Made by a program: the position numbers and the translations under genes. The notes under the pieces were generated by a model that searched no databases, was not told the origin of the DNA, and saw only the letters and a list, made by a program, of their open reading frames with translations. From assembly GCA_036398775.1 (NCBI GenBank), contig DASWOJ010000485.1, forward strand, positions 1 through 64,000: DNA of 64,000 nt. Reading direction: 5' to 3'. The DNA is from DASWOJ01 sp036398775. Its GTDB lineage: Bacteria > Pseudomonadota > Alphaproteobacteria > Acetobacterales > Acetobacteraceae. Every line of letters begins with the position of its first letter. Position 1 is the first letter of the stretch. Below, in pieces: positions 26,073 through 34,242 of the stretch.

Positions 26073-27200
26073 TCACCGCTCCAAGTTATACTGGATGCCG
26101 AGCACAACGGTCTGTTGCGGCTGCGTCATGGCCTGCGGAAACGGCGGCAGTTGCGCGCTGGCCAGCAGGCTCCGTGCGCCTTCATCCAGCAGGGAGGACC
26201 CGCTGCTGCTGACGACTTGGGCGGACAGCACGCGGCCGGTGCGGTCCACCGTGAGGCGGACGCCGACGCGGCCCTCCTGTCCGGCGGCGCGGGCTGCCGC
26301 AGGATAGACCCTGTGCGACTGCACCCAGGCGCTCAACGCGCCGCGCCAGGCGGGGCTGGCCCCTGCGGCCGATGCAGGTGATGGCTGCGGTGCGGGCACC
26401 GCCGCGGAGGGCGTTGCGAAGGCGGGCGGCCGCGACGCCGGCAGCGCGGCAACGGGCGGCGGCGCGTCGCTTGGCACGGTGCCGCGGGCAGATGGCCGGC
26501 GGGGCGGAGGGCGCGGCGGCGGCGGCCGGGGCGTCACCGGCGCTGGCCGGGCTGGCATCGGGGCAAGGGGCGGCAATACGGGCGTCTGCATGGCCACGGG
26601 TGGGGGCACTGTGGGCGCAGATGGCTCGACCACGGGCGGCGGTGTCACCGGCGGCGGCGCAGGCTCATCCGGCGGCGGAAATGCTGCCGGCTCCGAGGTA
26701 GGTTGCGCCACTGGCGGAGGCTCGGCAACCGGTGGAGGTGCAGGCGCCTCTGCCGTTGCAGGCAACGGTGGCGCAGATGGCTCCACGGGTGGCGGCGTCA
26801 CTGGCGGCGGCGCGGGTTCATCCGGCGGCGGAGTCGCAGCCTGTTCCGGCGGCGGTTCAGCCACGGGCGGCTCGACCAGGGGCGCTTCGGCTTGCGGCGG
26901 TGCGAGAGCGGATGAGATGGCTGGAACGGCCTGCCCGGGCGGCGACGCCGGAGCCTCGGCCGCAGGAGCGGGCAGGCTGGCCGGGGCGGCGTCGAACACC
27001 ACCTCCACGGCTCCGTCGGGCAGGAAGGGCAGCGGTTCCCGCAGGCGTACCGCGGTCAACAGCAATCCGGCCAGCACCACATGAAGGATCAGCGACCCGG
27101 CAACGGCCAAGGGCGTGCGCCTTGACGAGGCGGACAGCACGCGCCCCGGGCGGTCCGCCGCGGACGGCGAAGGTCGGAGTCCGGAAACGGCGTCGAGCAT
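26073..27200 (-). CDS. tonB: Energy transducer TonB, proline-rich
   Basis: A 375-residue TonB protein that passes proton-motive energy to outer-membrane receptors. A short cytoplasmic start (MLDAVSGLRPSP) leads to one membrane helix at about 35-55 (LAVAGSLILHVVLAGLLL). A long Pro/Ala/Glu-rich periplasmic linker (about 70-270) and a C-terminal TonB domain (AARAAGQEGRVGVRLTVDRTG to VVLGIQYNLER) follow. The linker contains a 156-base-period duplication (PPPDEPAPPPVTPPP twice). Starts upstream of MLDAV add no conserved sequence. No exbBD or receptor gene is nearby. It lies upstream of the Zur box, so it need not share zinc control. Confidence 0.9.
   Translation of the reverse strand: MLDAVSGLRPSPSAADRPGRVLSASSRRTPLAVAGSLILHVVLAGLLLTAVRLREPLPFLPDGAVEVVFDAAPASLPAPAAEAPASPPGQAVPAISSALAPPQAEAPLVEPPVAEPPPEQAATPPPDEPAPPPVTPPPVEPSAPPLPATAEAPAPPPVAEPPPVAQPTSEPAAFPPPDEPAPPPVTPPPVVEPSAPTVPPPVAMQTPVLPPLAPMPARPAPVTPRPPPPRPPPRRPSARGTVPSDAPPPVAALPASRPPAFATPSAAVPAPQPSPASAAGASPAWRGALSAWVQSHRVYPAAARAAGQEGRVGVRLTVDRTGRVLSAQVVSSSGSSLLDEGARSLLASAQLPPFPQAMTQPQQTVVLGIQYNLER
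26614..26832. repeat. Internal duplication in tonB linker
   Basis: Two near-identical stretches, 26614-26679 (66 bases) and 26770-26832 (63 bases), start 156 bases apart. The second lacks one codon. They encode PPPDEPAPPPVTPPP plus (V)VEPSA in the TonB linker. Such repeats allow linker length to change by recombination. Confidence 0.85.
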
Positions 27201-27375
27201 CCTGTTTGTTCGAGCCTCCCTAGCCCTGCAAACATCCATGCACTCCGCCGCACCCTGTGCAAGGGGTCGCTTGGTGCAAGGGGTCGCTTGCGCCGGGCCG
27301 CCGCCGTGCCGGTCCCGGTCCGAACCCGCGCCGGCGCCGCACGTTGCCCGCCTGGCACAGCATGGAGGCCCGCCG

Positions 27376-27741
27376 ATGACCGGACATCCCCACGACCGCA
27401 CCGAAACCCTGGCCGAATTCAAGCGCGTCGTGAACATGACCCCCGCCGCGCTCGGCAAGTGGCTGGACAGCCCTGACAGCCAATCCGTCGGCATGACGCC
27501 GGAAGGCGAGCGGGTGTCGCACGAGGGCGGGGAAGAGTCGGTCGGCCACGGCATGGGCCGCCGCATCCTGGAGTTGAAGGCCGCGAAATCCGCGGACCTG
27601 ACCGACGACGACCTGGCGGCGATGCGAAAGGTGATCGGCTACGTCCACCGCCACGTCGTGCAGCGGCCGCATGGCGACGTGACCGATACGCGCTGGCGGC
27701 ACTCGCTGATGAACTGGGGGCACGATCCGCTCAGGGATTAG
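27376..27741 (+). CDS. DUF3140 domain protein
   Basis: A 121-residue cytoplasmic protein starting MTGHPHDRTET, with GGAGG eight bases upstream. Its body matches DUF3140: EFKRVVNMTPAALGKWLDSP, ESVGHGMGRRILELKAAK and MRKVIGYVHRHVVQR, ending WRHSLMNWGHDP. Members are small, widely distributed and sometimes annotated as DNA-binding, but no function is established. It is divergent from tonB and convergent with soxA; the TAG at 27739 overlaps the minus-strand TAA of soxA. Confidence 0.85.
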   Translation: MTGHPHDRTETLAEFKRVVNMTPAALGKWLDSPDSQSVGMTPEGERVSHEGGEESVGHGMGRRILELKAAKSADLTDDDLAAMRKVIGYVHRHVVQRPHGDVTDTRWRHSLMNWGHDPLRD

Positions 27742-28508
27742 GGCCGCACCCCCGGCGTTTCCACCGTCATCCCGTTCGAGCGCCAGCCGAGATACAGGCG
27801 CAGCGCCGCCATCTCCCCGCTTTCCGCCGGAAACGGCAGGGACCGCACGCCGGTCATGCAGTTGCGTATGCGGCGGAGCAGGGACCCCACGCCCTGCCAT
27901 TCCAGCCGGTAGATCGGGTAGGCGTTGGCCCTGCCTTCTGGAATGCGCGCGCCGCCCAGGCGGCCGCCTGCGAGCCGGTCGTGACAGTCGGCGCATGACA
28001 GGTCGAGCTGTCCCATGCGTGTGTTGAACAGCATCCGGCCCTGCTCCAGCGCAGCGGCGGCCGGGCCGGAGCCGTCCACCTGGACCGGCATCCCGCGGGA
28101 TTGCAGCCCGATCAGGGCGGCCAGGGCCAGCAGGTCGTCGCCTTCCTCCGGCAGGGCAGGGGCGCCCTGGTGCTCCGTGCGGCTCCAGTTGATCCGGGAT
28201 GCCAGCGTCACTGCCCGGCCGGGCGCGGCGTCCCAGGCGGGAAGCCGGGCGGCGACGCCGCGCATCGTCTCGGGCGGCCCATGGCAGGCGGCGCAGCTTT
28301 GGTTGCGCGGCCCTGCGGGCTGCTCCCACAGGGCGCGGCCGTTGGCGACCCACAGCATGGCCGGGTTGGCGCCGTCGTCGTCCTGCATGGCCCGCACGGC
28401 GGGAGAGGCGTCGTCATAGCCGCTGCGGGGTGCGCCGGGCGCCGCGGCGAGGATCAGCAGGCCCAGCCCGGCCGCCTTGAAGCCTCGCAGCCGCACCCCC
28501 CTCCGCAT
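27738..28508 (-). CDS. soxA: Diheme c-type cytochrome SoxA (solitary)
   Basis: A 256-residue exported protein matching SoxA of the sulfur-oxidising (Sox) complex. Signal peptide RGFKAAGLGLLILAAAPG; family start SGYDDASPAVRAMQDDDGANP; two haem c sites, CAACH (72-76) and CADCH (172-176); and the cysteine ligand C217 in RRIRNCMTGVR, which in studied SoxA becomes a cysteine-persulfide haem ligand. No soxX, soxYZ or soxB is in the window. The ATG at 28508 is chosen because the next in-frame start (28556) would translate a palindromic repeat. It is placed 61 bases from the DUF3445 gene upstream. Confidence 0.85.
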   Translation of the reverse strand: MRRGVRLRGFKAAGLGLLILAAAPGAPRSGYDDASPAVRAMQDDDGANPAMLWVANGRALWEQPAGPRNQSCAACHGPPETMRGVAARLPAWDAAPGRAVTLASRINWSRTEHQGAPALPEEGDDLLALAALIGLQSRGMPVQVDGSGPAAAALEQGRMLFNTRMGQLDLSCADCHDRLAGGRLGGARIPEGRANAYPIYRLEWQGVGSLLRRIRNCMTGVRSLPFPAESGEMAALRLYLGWRSNGMTVETPGVRP

Positions 28509-28541
28509 CGTAGGGCGGATCAGCGCAGCGCCATCCGCCGG
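28509..28541. repeat. TAGGGCGG palindromic repeat upstream of soxA
   Basis: TAGGGCGGAT and CCATCCGCC are inverted around an AGCGCAGCG centre (about 28511-28539). This is a GC-rich palindrome of the 'GTAGGGCGGAT...GCATCCGCC' type. The same pattern, with changes, forms the arms of the 45351-45428 repeat. It abuts the soxA start codon. Confidence 0.7.
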
Positions 28542-28569
28542 CTTGCGCGTGATCATCGGGGCCGGATCA

Positions 28570-29508
28570 TCAGGACGCGCCGCCTCGGGCTGATCCATCG
28601 AGGAAGCCGAGCAGCGCCGCCCGGAACGGCGGCAGGCTCTTGTAGGCCGCCATCGCCTCCGGCATCGCACGCACCGCCTCGGCCAGGCGCGCGGCGGCGC
28701 CAGGCTGGGCGGCGACGCGGGACAGCGGATAGGTGTGGACCCGGATGGTGAACAGCACGAAGCCGCTCCGGGGCAGGCGGCTCAGCGTCTGCCGCTCCAC
28801 CCGCAGGAACAGCCGCTCCCCGGCATTTGCCGCCGTGAAGGACGGGTCGAGGCCGGTGCGGTGCTTGCCCTCGACCTGGAACAGCGCGGGGTCGTCGGTG
28901 ACGGACCAGTTCAGCCGCTCCGTCAGCTTGCCAGGCTTGAGGTGGCGCATGAAGCGGTCCACCGGCGTTGAAAGCGTGTCGGCATACAGCGGCACCCGGT
29001 CGTGGATGTCTGCCAGGGGACGGCCGATCTTCTCGTGCAGGCGCCAGCGGCTGGGAGCGCACAGCACGGCGGCGCGCAGGACCGGGATGCCCCCTTCGAC
29101 GCCGATCAGGCATAGATCCTCCTGGACCAGCCGTCCCGCCAGTTCCAGGGGGTCGCAGGGCGGGTCCGCCAGGTTCCAGCTCTCCCCGGTCAGGCGGTTG
29201 CACAACAAGGCTCCGTCGCGCCTGAAATGGCTCGGGCAGCATGCCGCCAACAGGCAGGCGATGCGATCGAGGGTTTCCCGCCGTGCCAGCTCCGACCCGG
29301 CGGTTGCCGCGAACACCTCCGCATGGCGATGGTCGAGCAAGGTGCGGCGCTCCGCCAGCTCGACCGGGTAGCGCTCGTCCAACTCGACCAACGTATCTCC
29401 AGGGCGGGAGACCAGCCCCAGCATCATGCGGTGCGGACCCGCTTCGAAAGGCAAATAGAATGCTTCGGCAGGTAAAGCTGGGAGGCGGCATGCCGCATCA
29501 ACCGTCAT
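28570..29508 (-). CDS. DUF3445 haem-dependent oxidative N-demethylase (HODM) family protein
   Basis: A 312-residue protein starting MTVDAACRLPAL. It carries the DUF3445 signatures ESWNLADPPCDPL, VLCAPSRWRLHEKIGRPL, LTERLNWSVTDDPALFQ and LRVERQTLSRLPRSGFVLF. DUF3445 is the haem-binding alpha subunit of HODM, which oxidatively demethylates dimethylamine in characterised members. The flavin/ferredoxin partner subunits are not present here, and it may use another electron donor. It ends 61 bases before soxA on the same strand, so it is probably co-transcribed with that c-type cytochrome, an unusual pairing. Substrate unknown. Confidence 0.85.
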   Translation of the reverse strand: MTVDAACRLPALPAEAFYLPFEAGPHRMMLGLVSRPGDTLVELDERYPVELAERRTLLDHRHAEVFAATAGSELARRETLDRIACLLAACCPSHFRRDGALLCNRLTGESWNLADPPCDPLELAGRLVQEDLCLIGVEGGIPVLRAAVLCAPSRWRLHEKIGRPLADIHDRVPLYADTLSTPVDRFMRHLKPGKLTERLNWSVTDDPALFQVEGKHRTGLDPSFTAANAGERLFLRVERQTLSRLPRSGFVLFTIRVHTYPLSRVAAQPGAAARLAEAVRAMPEAMAAYKSLPPFRAALLGFLDGSARGGAS

Positions 29509-29555
29509 GCCGCCATCCCGACCGGGTTGCCCAGCCAACCATTGCAGCCCGCAGG

Positions 29556-29729
29556 TCAGTCTATTGCGTCGCCCACGGCGTGGATGGGCGCGCCGATGGG
29601 TTTGCCGACGACCGGGACCACCTCGATGACATCTCCGGCGGCACGGAATGGCAGCGCCACCACGCCGCAACCGCTCAGGGCAAGAGGGATCGCGACTGCC
29701 AGGAGCAGTGCGGCCCGCGGCAGCCTCAC
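29556..29729 (-). CDS. Small lipoprotein
   Basis: A 57-residue protein from a GTG whose bases overlap the upstream stop (GTGA). The first 20 residues are a lipoprotein signal (RAALLLAVAIPLALSGC) with a lipobox LSGC; Cys21 would be the lipid-bearing residue after cleavage. The mature part (GVVALPFRAAGDVIEVV) is short, hydrophobic and has no known domain. Coupled to the secreted protein gene upstream, so the two probably work in the same envelope compartment. Confidence 0.65.
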   Translation of the reverse strand: MRLPRAALLLAVAIPLALSGCGVVALPFRAAGDVIEVVPVVGKPIGAPIHAVGDAID

Positions 29730-30010
29730 CGCACCGGGACCGAGTTGGCGGGCGCCTGGCCCGGCGGTGTCGGCGCCGGCATGGGTGCCGGGGCGCCTGG
29801 TGCGCCCTGCAGGATGACACCGCCACCCTGGTAGGCGCGGTTCGCCTCGGGCGTGAAGGGGCCGCGGTCGAGCGGGGTTCCAGAGGAGGAGGTGGACTGG
29901 GCACGCGCATGGGGCGCACGGGCGTGCTTGGCGGGATGCCGCGGGGGCGTTTGTGCCAGGGCCGGGGCGGCCAATGCCATAATGGCTGCGATCGTGAGGA
30001 TGGGGCGCAT
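29726..30010 (-). CDS. Small secreted proline/alanine-rich protein
   Basis: A 94-residue protein starting MRPILTIAAIMALAAPALAQ, a clear Sec signal peptide cleaved after ALAQ. AGGAG lies six bases before the ATG. The mature part is Pro-, Ala-, His- and Ser-rich (HPAKHARAPHARAQSTSSSG), followed by a Gly/Pro-rich tail, so it is probably unstructured in the periplasm. No known family. It overlaps the downstream lipoprotein gene by GTGA. Confidence 0.65.
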   Translation of the reverse strand: MRPILTIAAIMALAAPALAQTPPRHPAKHARAPHARAQSTSSSGTPLDRGPFTPEANRAYQGGGVILQGAPGAPAPMPAPTPPGQAPANSVPVR

Positions 30011-30454
30011 GAAGTCTCCTGTCAGTTGCCTTGGATGCTGCTCGTAAAGCCTTGCGGGGATCAAGGATGACGTCCAAGCCAGTTGCTGCAGGGACACAAC
30101 TGCCAACTGCCGGCGCAGGTTGCCATGCCTGTTTACGTACACTTTTATGCCGGGCATCCATGACACAGGCTACCGGGCTGACGCAGGCCGGGCGGCGCCG
30201 CAGGACCCGGCAAGCGCAACCGTGTTACTGGCCGTCAAGCCGGATACGCGCGATGCTGCGTGCCAGCCCATCGAAGGCCGGAGGCGAAACCCTCGTCCCG
30301 GCCCGGCGGGAGAATGGGGCGGCAGGCGCAGGAAAGACCGTTTGAAGTTGGTTGCCTCGGCAGGGACCTGCGCTTACCCATTGGCCATGAAGCAGTTGCA
30401 CCTGGCGCAAGGGGCGGCAGTCCCAAGCTGAACAGGGCACCCACGGAGGAAACG
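30011..30454. promoter_or_regulatory. Divergent intergenic region, secreted protein / acyl-CoA dehydrogenase
   Basis: 444 bases with no gene found. An AT-richer patch TGTTTACGTACACTTTTATG (30130-30149) holds a near-palindrome, GTTTACGTACAC (30131-30142), and could be part of a promoter or operator for either flanking gene. GGAGGAAACG just before 30455 is the ribosome-binding site of the dehydrogenase. The rest is GC-rich and featureless. Confidence 0.4.
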
Positions 30455-31693
30455 ATGGAATTCGCGTATTCGGACAAGGTCCAGCGGTTGCAGGCCCGCT
30501 TGCTCGCCTTCATGGACGAGCACATCCACCCCAACGAGAAGACCTTCATCGCCCAACTGGCCGGCGCGGCCGACCGCTGGCAGCCGGTGCCGGTGGTGCA
30601 GGAGTTGAAGCCGGTGGCCAAGCGCGAAGGCCTGTGGAACCTGTTCCTGGCCCATAGCGGCCGCGGCGCCGGGCTGACCAACCTGGAATATGCACCGCTC
30701 GCCGAGATCATGGGCCGGGTGCAGTGGGCGTCCGAGGTGTTCAACTGCTCAGCCCCAGACACCGGCAACATGGAAACCCTGGAGCTGTATGGGACCGAGG
30801 CGCAGAAGGCCCGCTGGCTGGCGCCGCTGCTGGAGGGCGAGATACGCTCGGCGTTCTGCATGACGGAGCCGGAGGTGGCGTCGTCGGACGCGACCAACAT
30901 CGAGCTGCGGATCGAGCGGCGCGGCGGCGAGTACGTCATCAACGGCCGCAAGTGGTGGTCGTCCGGCGCCGGCGACCCGCGCTGCGCCGTCCTGATCGTC
31001 ATGGGCAAGACCGACCCGGCCAACACCGACAAGCACCGCCAGCAGTCCATGATCCTGGTGCCGCGCGACACGCCGGGGGTGACGGTGCTGCGGACGCTGC
31101 CGGTGTTCGGCTACGACGATGCGCCGCACGGCCATGCCGAGATCACCTTCGAGGACGTGCGGGTGCCGGCGGAGAGCATCCTGCTCGGCGAGGGCCGCGG
31201 CTTCGAGATCGCGCAGGGGCGGCTTGGGCCGGGGCGCATCCACCACTGCATGCGTACTATCGGCCTGGCCGAGCGGGCGCTGGAGATGATGTGCAAGCGC
31301 TCCCTGGCCCGGCATCCCTTCGGCAAGCCGCTGGCCGACCAGGGCGTGACGATGGAGCGGATCGCCAACAGCCGCATCATGATAGACCAGTGCCGCCTGC
31401 TGGTGCTGCACGCCGCCTGGAAGATGGACACGGTGGGCAACAAGGCAGCCCGGCGCGAGATCGCCGAGATCAAGGTGTCCATCCCCAACATGGCCTGCCA
31501 GGTGCTGGACTGGGCGGTGCAGATGCACGGCGCCGGCGGCGTGTCGGACGATTTCGGCCTGGCGAGGATGTATGCCACCGCCCGCACGATGCGGATCGTG
31601 GACGGGCCGGACGAGGTGCACCGCCACCAGCTCGGACGGCTGGAACTGGCGAAGTACAAGCCGGCCCGGCCGAACAGCATGGCCGCCGAGTAG
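30455..31693 (+). CDS. Acyl-CoA dehydrogenase, ACAD10/11-like
   Basis: FAD-dependent acyl-CoA dehydrogenase of 412 residues, oxidising acyl-CoA at the alpha-beta bond. N-terminal helical domain (QRLQARLLAFMDEHIHPNEKTF), FAD/substrate segment FCMTEPEVASSDATN, NGRKWWSSGAGDPRC, and the C-terminal QVLDWAVQMHGAGGVSDDF with RTMRIVDGPDEVHR are all typical of the large-ACAD group related to mammalian ACAD10/ACAD11. The start follows GGAGGAAACG. The next gene, directly abutting, encodes the phosphotransferase half that mammalian ACAD10/11 carry as a fusion, so the two likely form one enzyme system. Confidence 0.92.
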   Translation: MEFAYSDKVQRLQARLLAFMDEHIHPNEKTFIAQLAGAADRWQPVPVVQELKPVAKREGLWNLFLAHSGRGAGLTNLEYAPLAEIMGRVQWASEVFNCSAPDTGNMETLELYGTEAQKARWLAPLLEGEIRSAFCMTEPEVASSDATNIELRIERRGGEYVINGRKWWSSGAGDPRCAVLIVMGKTDPANTDKHRQQSMILVPRDTPGVTVLRTLPVFGYDDAPHGHAEITFEDVRVPAESILLGEGRGFEIAQGRLGPGRIHHCMRTIGLAERALEMMCKRSLARHPFGKPLADQGVTMERIANSRIMIDQCRLLVLHAAWKMDTVGNKAARREIAEIKVSIPNMACQVLDWAVQMHGAGGVSDDFGLARMYATARTMRIVDGPDEVHRHQLGRLELAKYKPARPNSMAAE

Positions 31694-31696
31694 GTG

Positions 31697-32773
31697 ATGG
31701 ACGCCCCGCACATGCTTGCAGGCGGAGCGGCGCCGCAGCCGGGGGTGCCGACGCTCGTAGCACCCCTGGCCAACCACCGGCTGGATGAGGCGCGGCTGGC
31801 GGCCTACCTGGAGCGCGAGCTGCCGGGGTTCGCCGGGCCGCTCACGGTGCGGCAGTTCCAGGGCGGGCAGTCCAACCCGACCTACCACCTGCACACCCCC
31901 GGCGCCGAGTATGTGCTGCGCAAGAAGCCGCCGGGGACGCTGCTGCCCTCGGCGCATGCGGTGGACCGCGAATACCGGGTGCAGGCGGCGCTGGCGGGGT
32001 CGGCGGTGCCGGTCGCGCCGATGCTGCTGCTGAGCATGGACGAGGGCGTGGTCGGCACCCCGTTCTACGTCATGGCCCATGTGCCGGGCCGGGTGTTCAG
32101 CAACCGCGCGCTGCCCGGCCTGCCGCCCGCGGACCGCGCCGCGATGTATGACGACATGAACCGGGTGCTGGCGGCGCTGCACAGCGTGGACTGGCACGCC
32201 GCGGGGCTGGAGGGCTTCGGCCGCCCACAGGCCTACGTCGCCCGGCAGATCGAGCGGTGGAGCCGGCAGTATGTCGCCTCCAACGCCGGGGACGTGCCGG
32301 AGATGGACCGGCTGATGGCCTGGCTGCCGGCCCACCTGCCCGCGGCCGACGAGACGGCCATCGCGCATGGCGACTTCCGGCTGGGCAACCTGATCTTCCA
32401 TCCCACCGAGCCGCGGGTGGTGGCCGTGCTGGACTGGGAGCTGTCCACCTTGGGGCATCCGCTGGCGGACCTGGCCTACAACTGCATCCCCTGGCGCCTG
32501 CCGGTGGCCATCGAGGGCTTGGTGGGCGCCGACGCGCCGGGCATACCGGACGAGGCATCCTATGTCGCCGCCTACTGCCGCCGCACCGGGCGGGACGGGG
32601 CGCCGTCGCTGGACTTCTTCGTGGTGTTCTCCTTGTTTCGCTGGGCGGCGATTGCGGCCGGGGTGTATCGCCGGGCGCTGGACGGCAACGCGGCGGATGC
32701 GGGCGCGCTGGTCATCGGCAACAAGTTCCGGGTGCTGGCGGAAGCCGCATGGGCGTTGGCGGGGCGGATTTGA
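31697..32773 (+). CDS. Aminoglycoside phosphotransferase-family kinase, ACAD10/11-like
   Basis: A 358-residue kinase-fold protein. Nucleotide-loop region FQGGQSNPTYHLHTPGAEYVLRKKP, catalytic HGDFRLGNLIFH (Brenner-type HGDxxxxN) and metal-binding VAVLDWELSTLGHP are intact, so phosphotransfer is plausible. Similar kinases act on 4-hydroxyacyl-CoA before an ACAD-type partner removes the phosphate: LvaA/LvaC in levulinate use and mammalian ACAD10/11. By neighbour and fold, that is the inferred job here. It starts at ATG 31697 (GTG at 31694 also possible) immediately after the dehydrogenase stop. Confidence 0.88.
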   Translation: MDAPHMLAGGAAPQPGVPTLVAPLANHRLDEARLAAYLERELPGFAGPLTVRQFQGGQSNPTYHLHTPGAEYVLRKKPPGTLLPSAHAVDREYRVQAALAGSAVPVAPMLLLSMDEGVVGTPFYVMAHVPGRVFSNRALPGLPPADRAAMYDDMNRVLAALHSVDWHAAGLEGFGRPQAYVARQIERWSRQYVASNAGDVPEMDRLMAWLPAHLPAADETAIAHGDFRLGNLIFHPTEPRVVAVLDWELSTLGHPLADLAYNCIPWRLPVAIEGLVGADAPGIPDEASYVAAYCRRTGRDGAPSLDFFVVFSLFRWAAIAAGVYRRALDGNAADAGALVIGNKFRVLAEAAWALAGRI

Positions 32774-33216
32774 TGCTGGCCGCCTTGCTCTGACCTTCGT
32801 CGTTGCGAGCAGTGCAGCGGCGCCAAAACTCTAGCGCTATGCCTAGGGTCTTAGCGGCGCTGGGTTCGTCACGTCGCGAGCAGCCCGGCATCCACCTGGG
32901 GAGAGCCGCCTGGCGTGAGCCGCTCGCCACGTCGTGTACGAGGGCTTGCTGTTCACCTGGCGGCGGCAGGTGCGTGACGGCGTGCTGAGGGCACCCGAGA
33001 TAACGGTGTTCATTCCGGTGCAGATGCTCAACACGCCCCTGGCGACGCTTGGCCTGTGTGCGATTACTGGACGCTGAACAGAAGCCGCCGCGGCCACAGC
33101 GCGACGGAACGCTGCCAGTCCTTGCCTGCGGCGGTAAGTTGAACCGGGCGTCGGCACGCCCGTTCTGGCTTGCCGGAGCGGGACTTTTGACCGCCCACAC
33201 GACGAGGAGCACGACC
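32774..33216. other. Intergenic region with IS remnant
   Basis: 443 bases between the kinase and aldo/keto reductase genes. Apart from the IS66 transposase fragment at 32919-33077, no gene is seen. The left part includes CGTCGTTGCGAGC and CTAGCGC-type short motifs without a clear role. The promoter of the aldo/keto reductase gene is expected in the last 130 bases. Confidence 0.5.
32919..33077 (+). pseudogene. IS66-family OrfA (TnpA) fragment
   Basis: A 52-codon open stretch reading AARHVVYEGLLFTWRRQVR, then DGVLRAPEITVFIPVQM. LLFTWRRQ followed by a short basic stretch and FxPVQ is the C-terminal pattern of the small IS66 OrfA protein, which supports the assignment. Upstream an in-frame TGA (32916) and loss of the N-terminal half show it is a remnant. 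No OrfB/OrfC or terminal repeats were found. It lies beside the aldo/keto reductase/MFS module, which may have entered with a mobile element. Confidence 0.6.
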
Positions 33217-34242
33217 ATGGAATACAGGAGATTGGGCGCGTCCGGCTTCACGGTGCCCGTCTTGAGTTTCGGAACCGGCACGTTCGGTGGCCGTGGCGAG
33301 CTGTTCGCGGCCTGGGGCAGCACCGACGTTGCCGAGGCGACGCGCCTCGTGGATATCTGCCTCGACGCCGGGCTGACCATGTTCGACAGCGCGGACATCT
33401 ACTCTGGAGGGGCGGCGGAGGAGATCCTGGGCGAGGCGATCAAGGGGCGGCGGAACCAGGTGATCATCTCCACCAAGGCCACGTTCCGCTCGGGCACCGG
33501 GCCAAACGAGGTGGGCTCGTCGCGCCATCACCTCGTGCAAGCCTGCGAGGCCGCGCTGCGGCGGCTCGGGACCGACCATATCGACCTGTTCCAACTGCAC
33601 GGCTTCGACGCCGTGACGCCGGTGGAGGAGGTGCTGTCCACGCTCGACGACCTCGTGCGTGCGGGCAAGATAGGTTACGTCGGCGTCTCGAACTTCTCGG
33701 GTTGGCACCTCATGAAGTCGCTGGCCGCCGCCGACCGCCATGGCTGGCCGCGCTATGTGGCCAACCAGACCTACTATTCCCTGATCGGCCGCGACTACGA
33801 GTGGGAACTGATGCCGCTTGGCCTCGACCAGGGCGTGGGCGCGGTGGTGTGGAGCCCGCTCGGCTGGGGGCGGCTGACGGGTAAGATCCGGCGGGGGCAG
33901 CCCTTGCCCGAGGCCAGCCGGCTGCACAAGACGGCCGAGTACGGACCTCCGGTGGACGACGAGCACCTGTTCCGGGTGATGGATGCGCTCGATGCGGTGG
34001 CGGAGGAAACGGGCAAGACGGTGCCGCAAGTCGCGCTGAACTGGCTGTTGCAGCGGCCCACAGTCGCCACCGTCATCATTGGCGCACGCGACGAGGCGCA
34101 GTTGCGGCAGAACCTGGGCGCCGTGGGATGGACGCTCACGCCCGAGCAGGTGGCCCGGCTCGACGAGGCCAGCACCGTCACGCTCCCCTACCCCTACTGG
34201 CACCAGCGCGGCTTTGCCGAGCGCAACCCGCCGCCGGTCTGA
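33217..34242 (+). CDS. Aldo/keto reductase
   Basis: NADPH-dependent AKR of 341 residues. The catalytic tetrad fits D and Y in TMFDSADIYSGG, K in VIISTKATF and H in LFQLHGFDAVTP. The cofactor-binding end is VIIGARDEAQLRQNLGAVGW. It is a relative of the 55081-56136 gene. The ATG at 33217 follows ACGAGGAGCACGACC. Leucine codons are richer in CTC than in most neighbours, a qualitative sign that it may be recently acquired. An IS66 remnant is upstream and an MFS exporter gene lies convergently downstream. Carbonyl substrate unknown. Confidence 0.9.
   Translation: MEYRRLGASGFTVPVLSFGTGTFGGRGELFAAWGSTDVAEATRLVDICLDAGLTMFDSADIYSGGAAEEILGEAIKGRRNQVIISTKATFRSGTGPNEVGSSRHHLVQACEAALRRLGTDHIDLFQLHGFDAVTPVEEVLSTLDDLVRAGKIGYVGVSNFSGWHLMKSLAAADRHGWPRYVANQTYYSLIGRDYEWELMPLGLDQGVGAVVWSPLGWGRLTGKIRRGQPLPEASRLHKTAEYGPPVDDEHLFRVMDALDAVAEETGKTVPQVALNWLLQRPTVATVIIGARDEAQLRQNLGAVGWTLTPEQVARLDEASTVTLPYPYWHQRGFAERNPPPV

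Noticed and set aside
26479..27084. Glycine-rich plus-strand open frame of 201 codons
   Set aside because: It is the antisense of the Pro-rich tonB linker (GGC/GGT from GCC/ACC codons); TonB on the other strand has a signal anchor and C-terminal domain.
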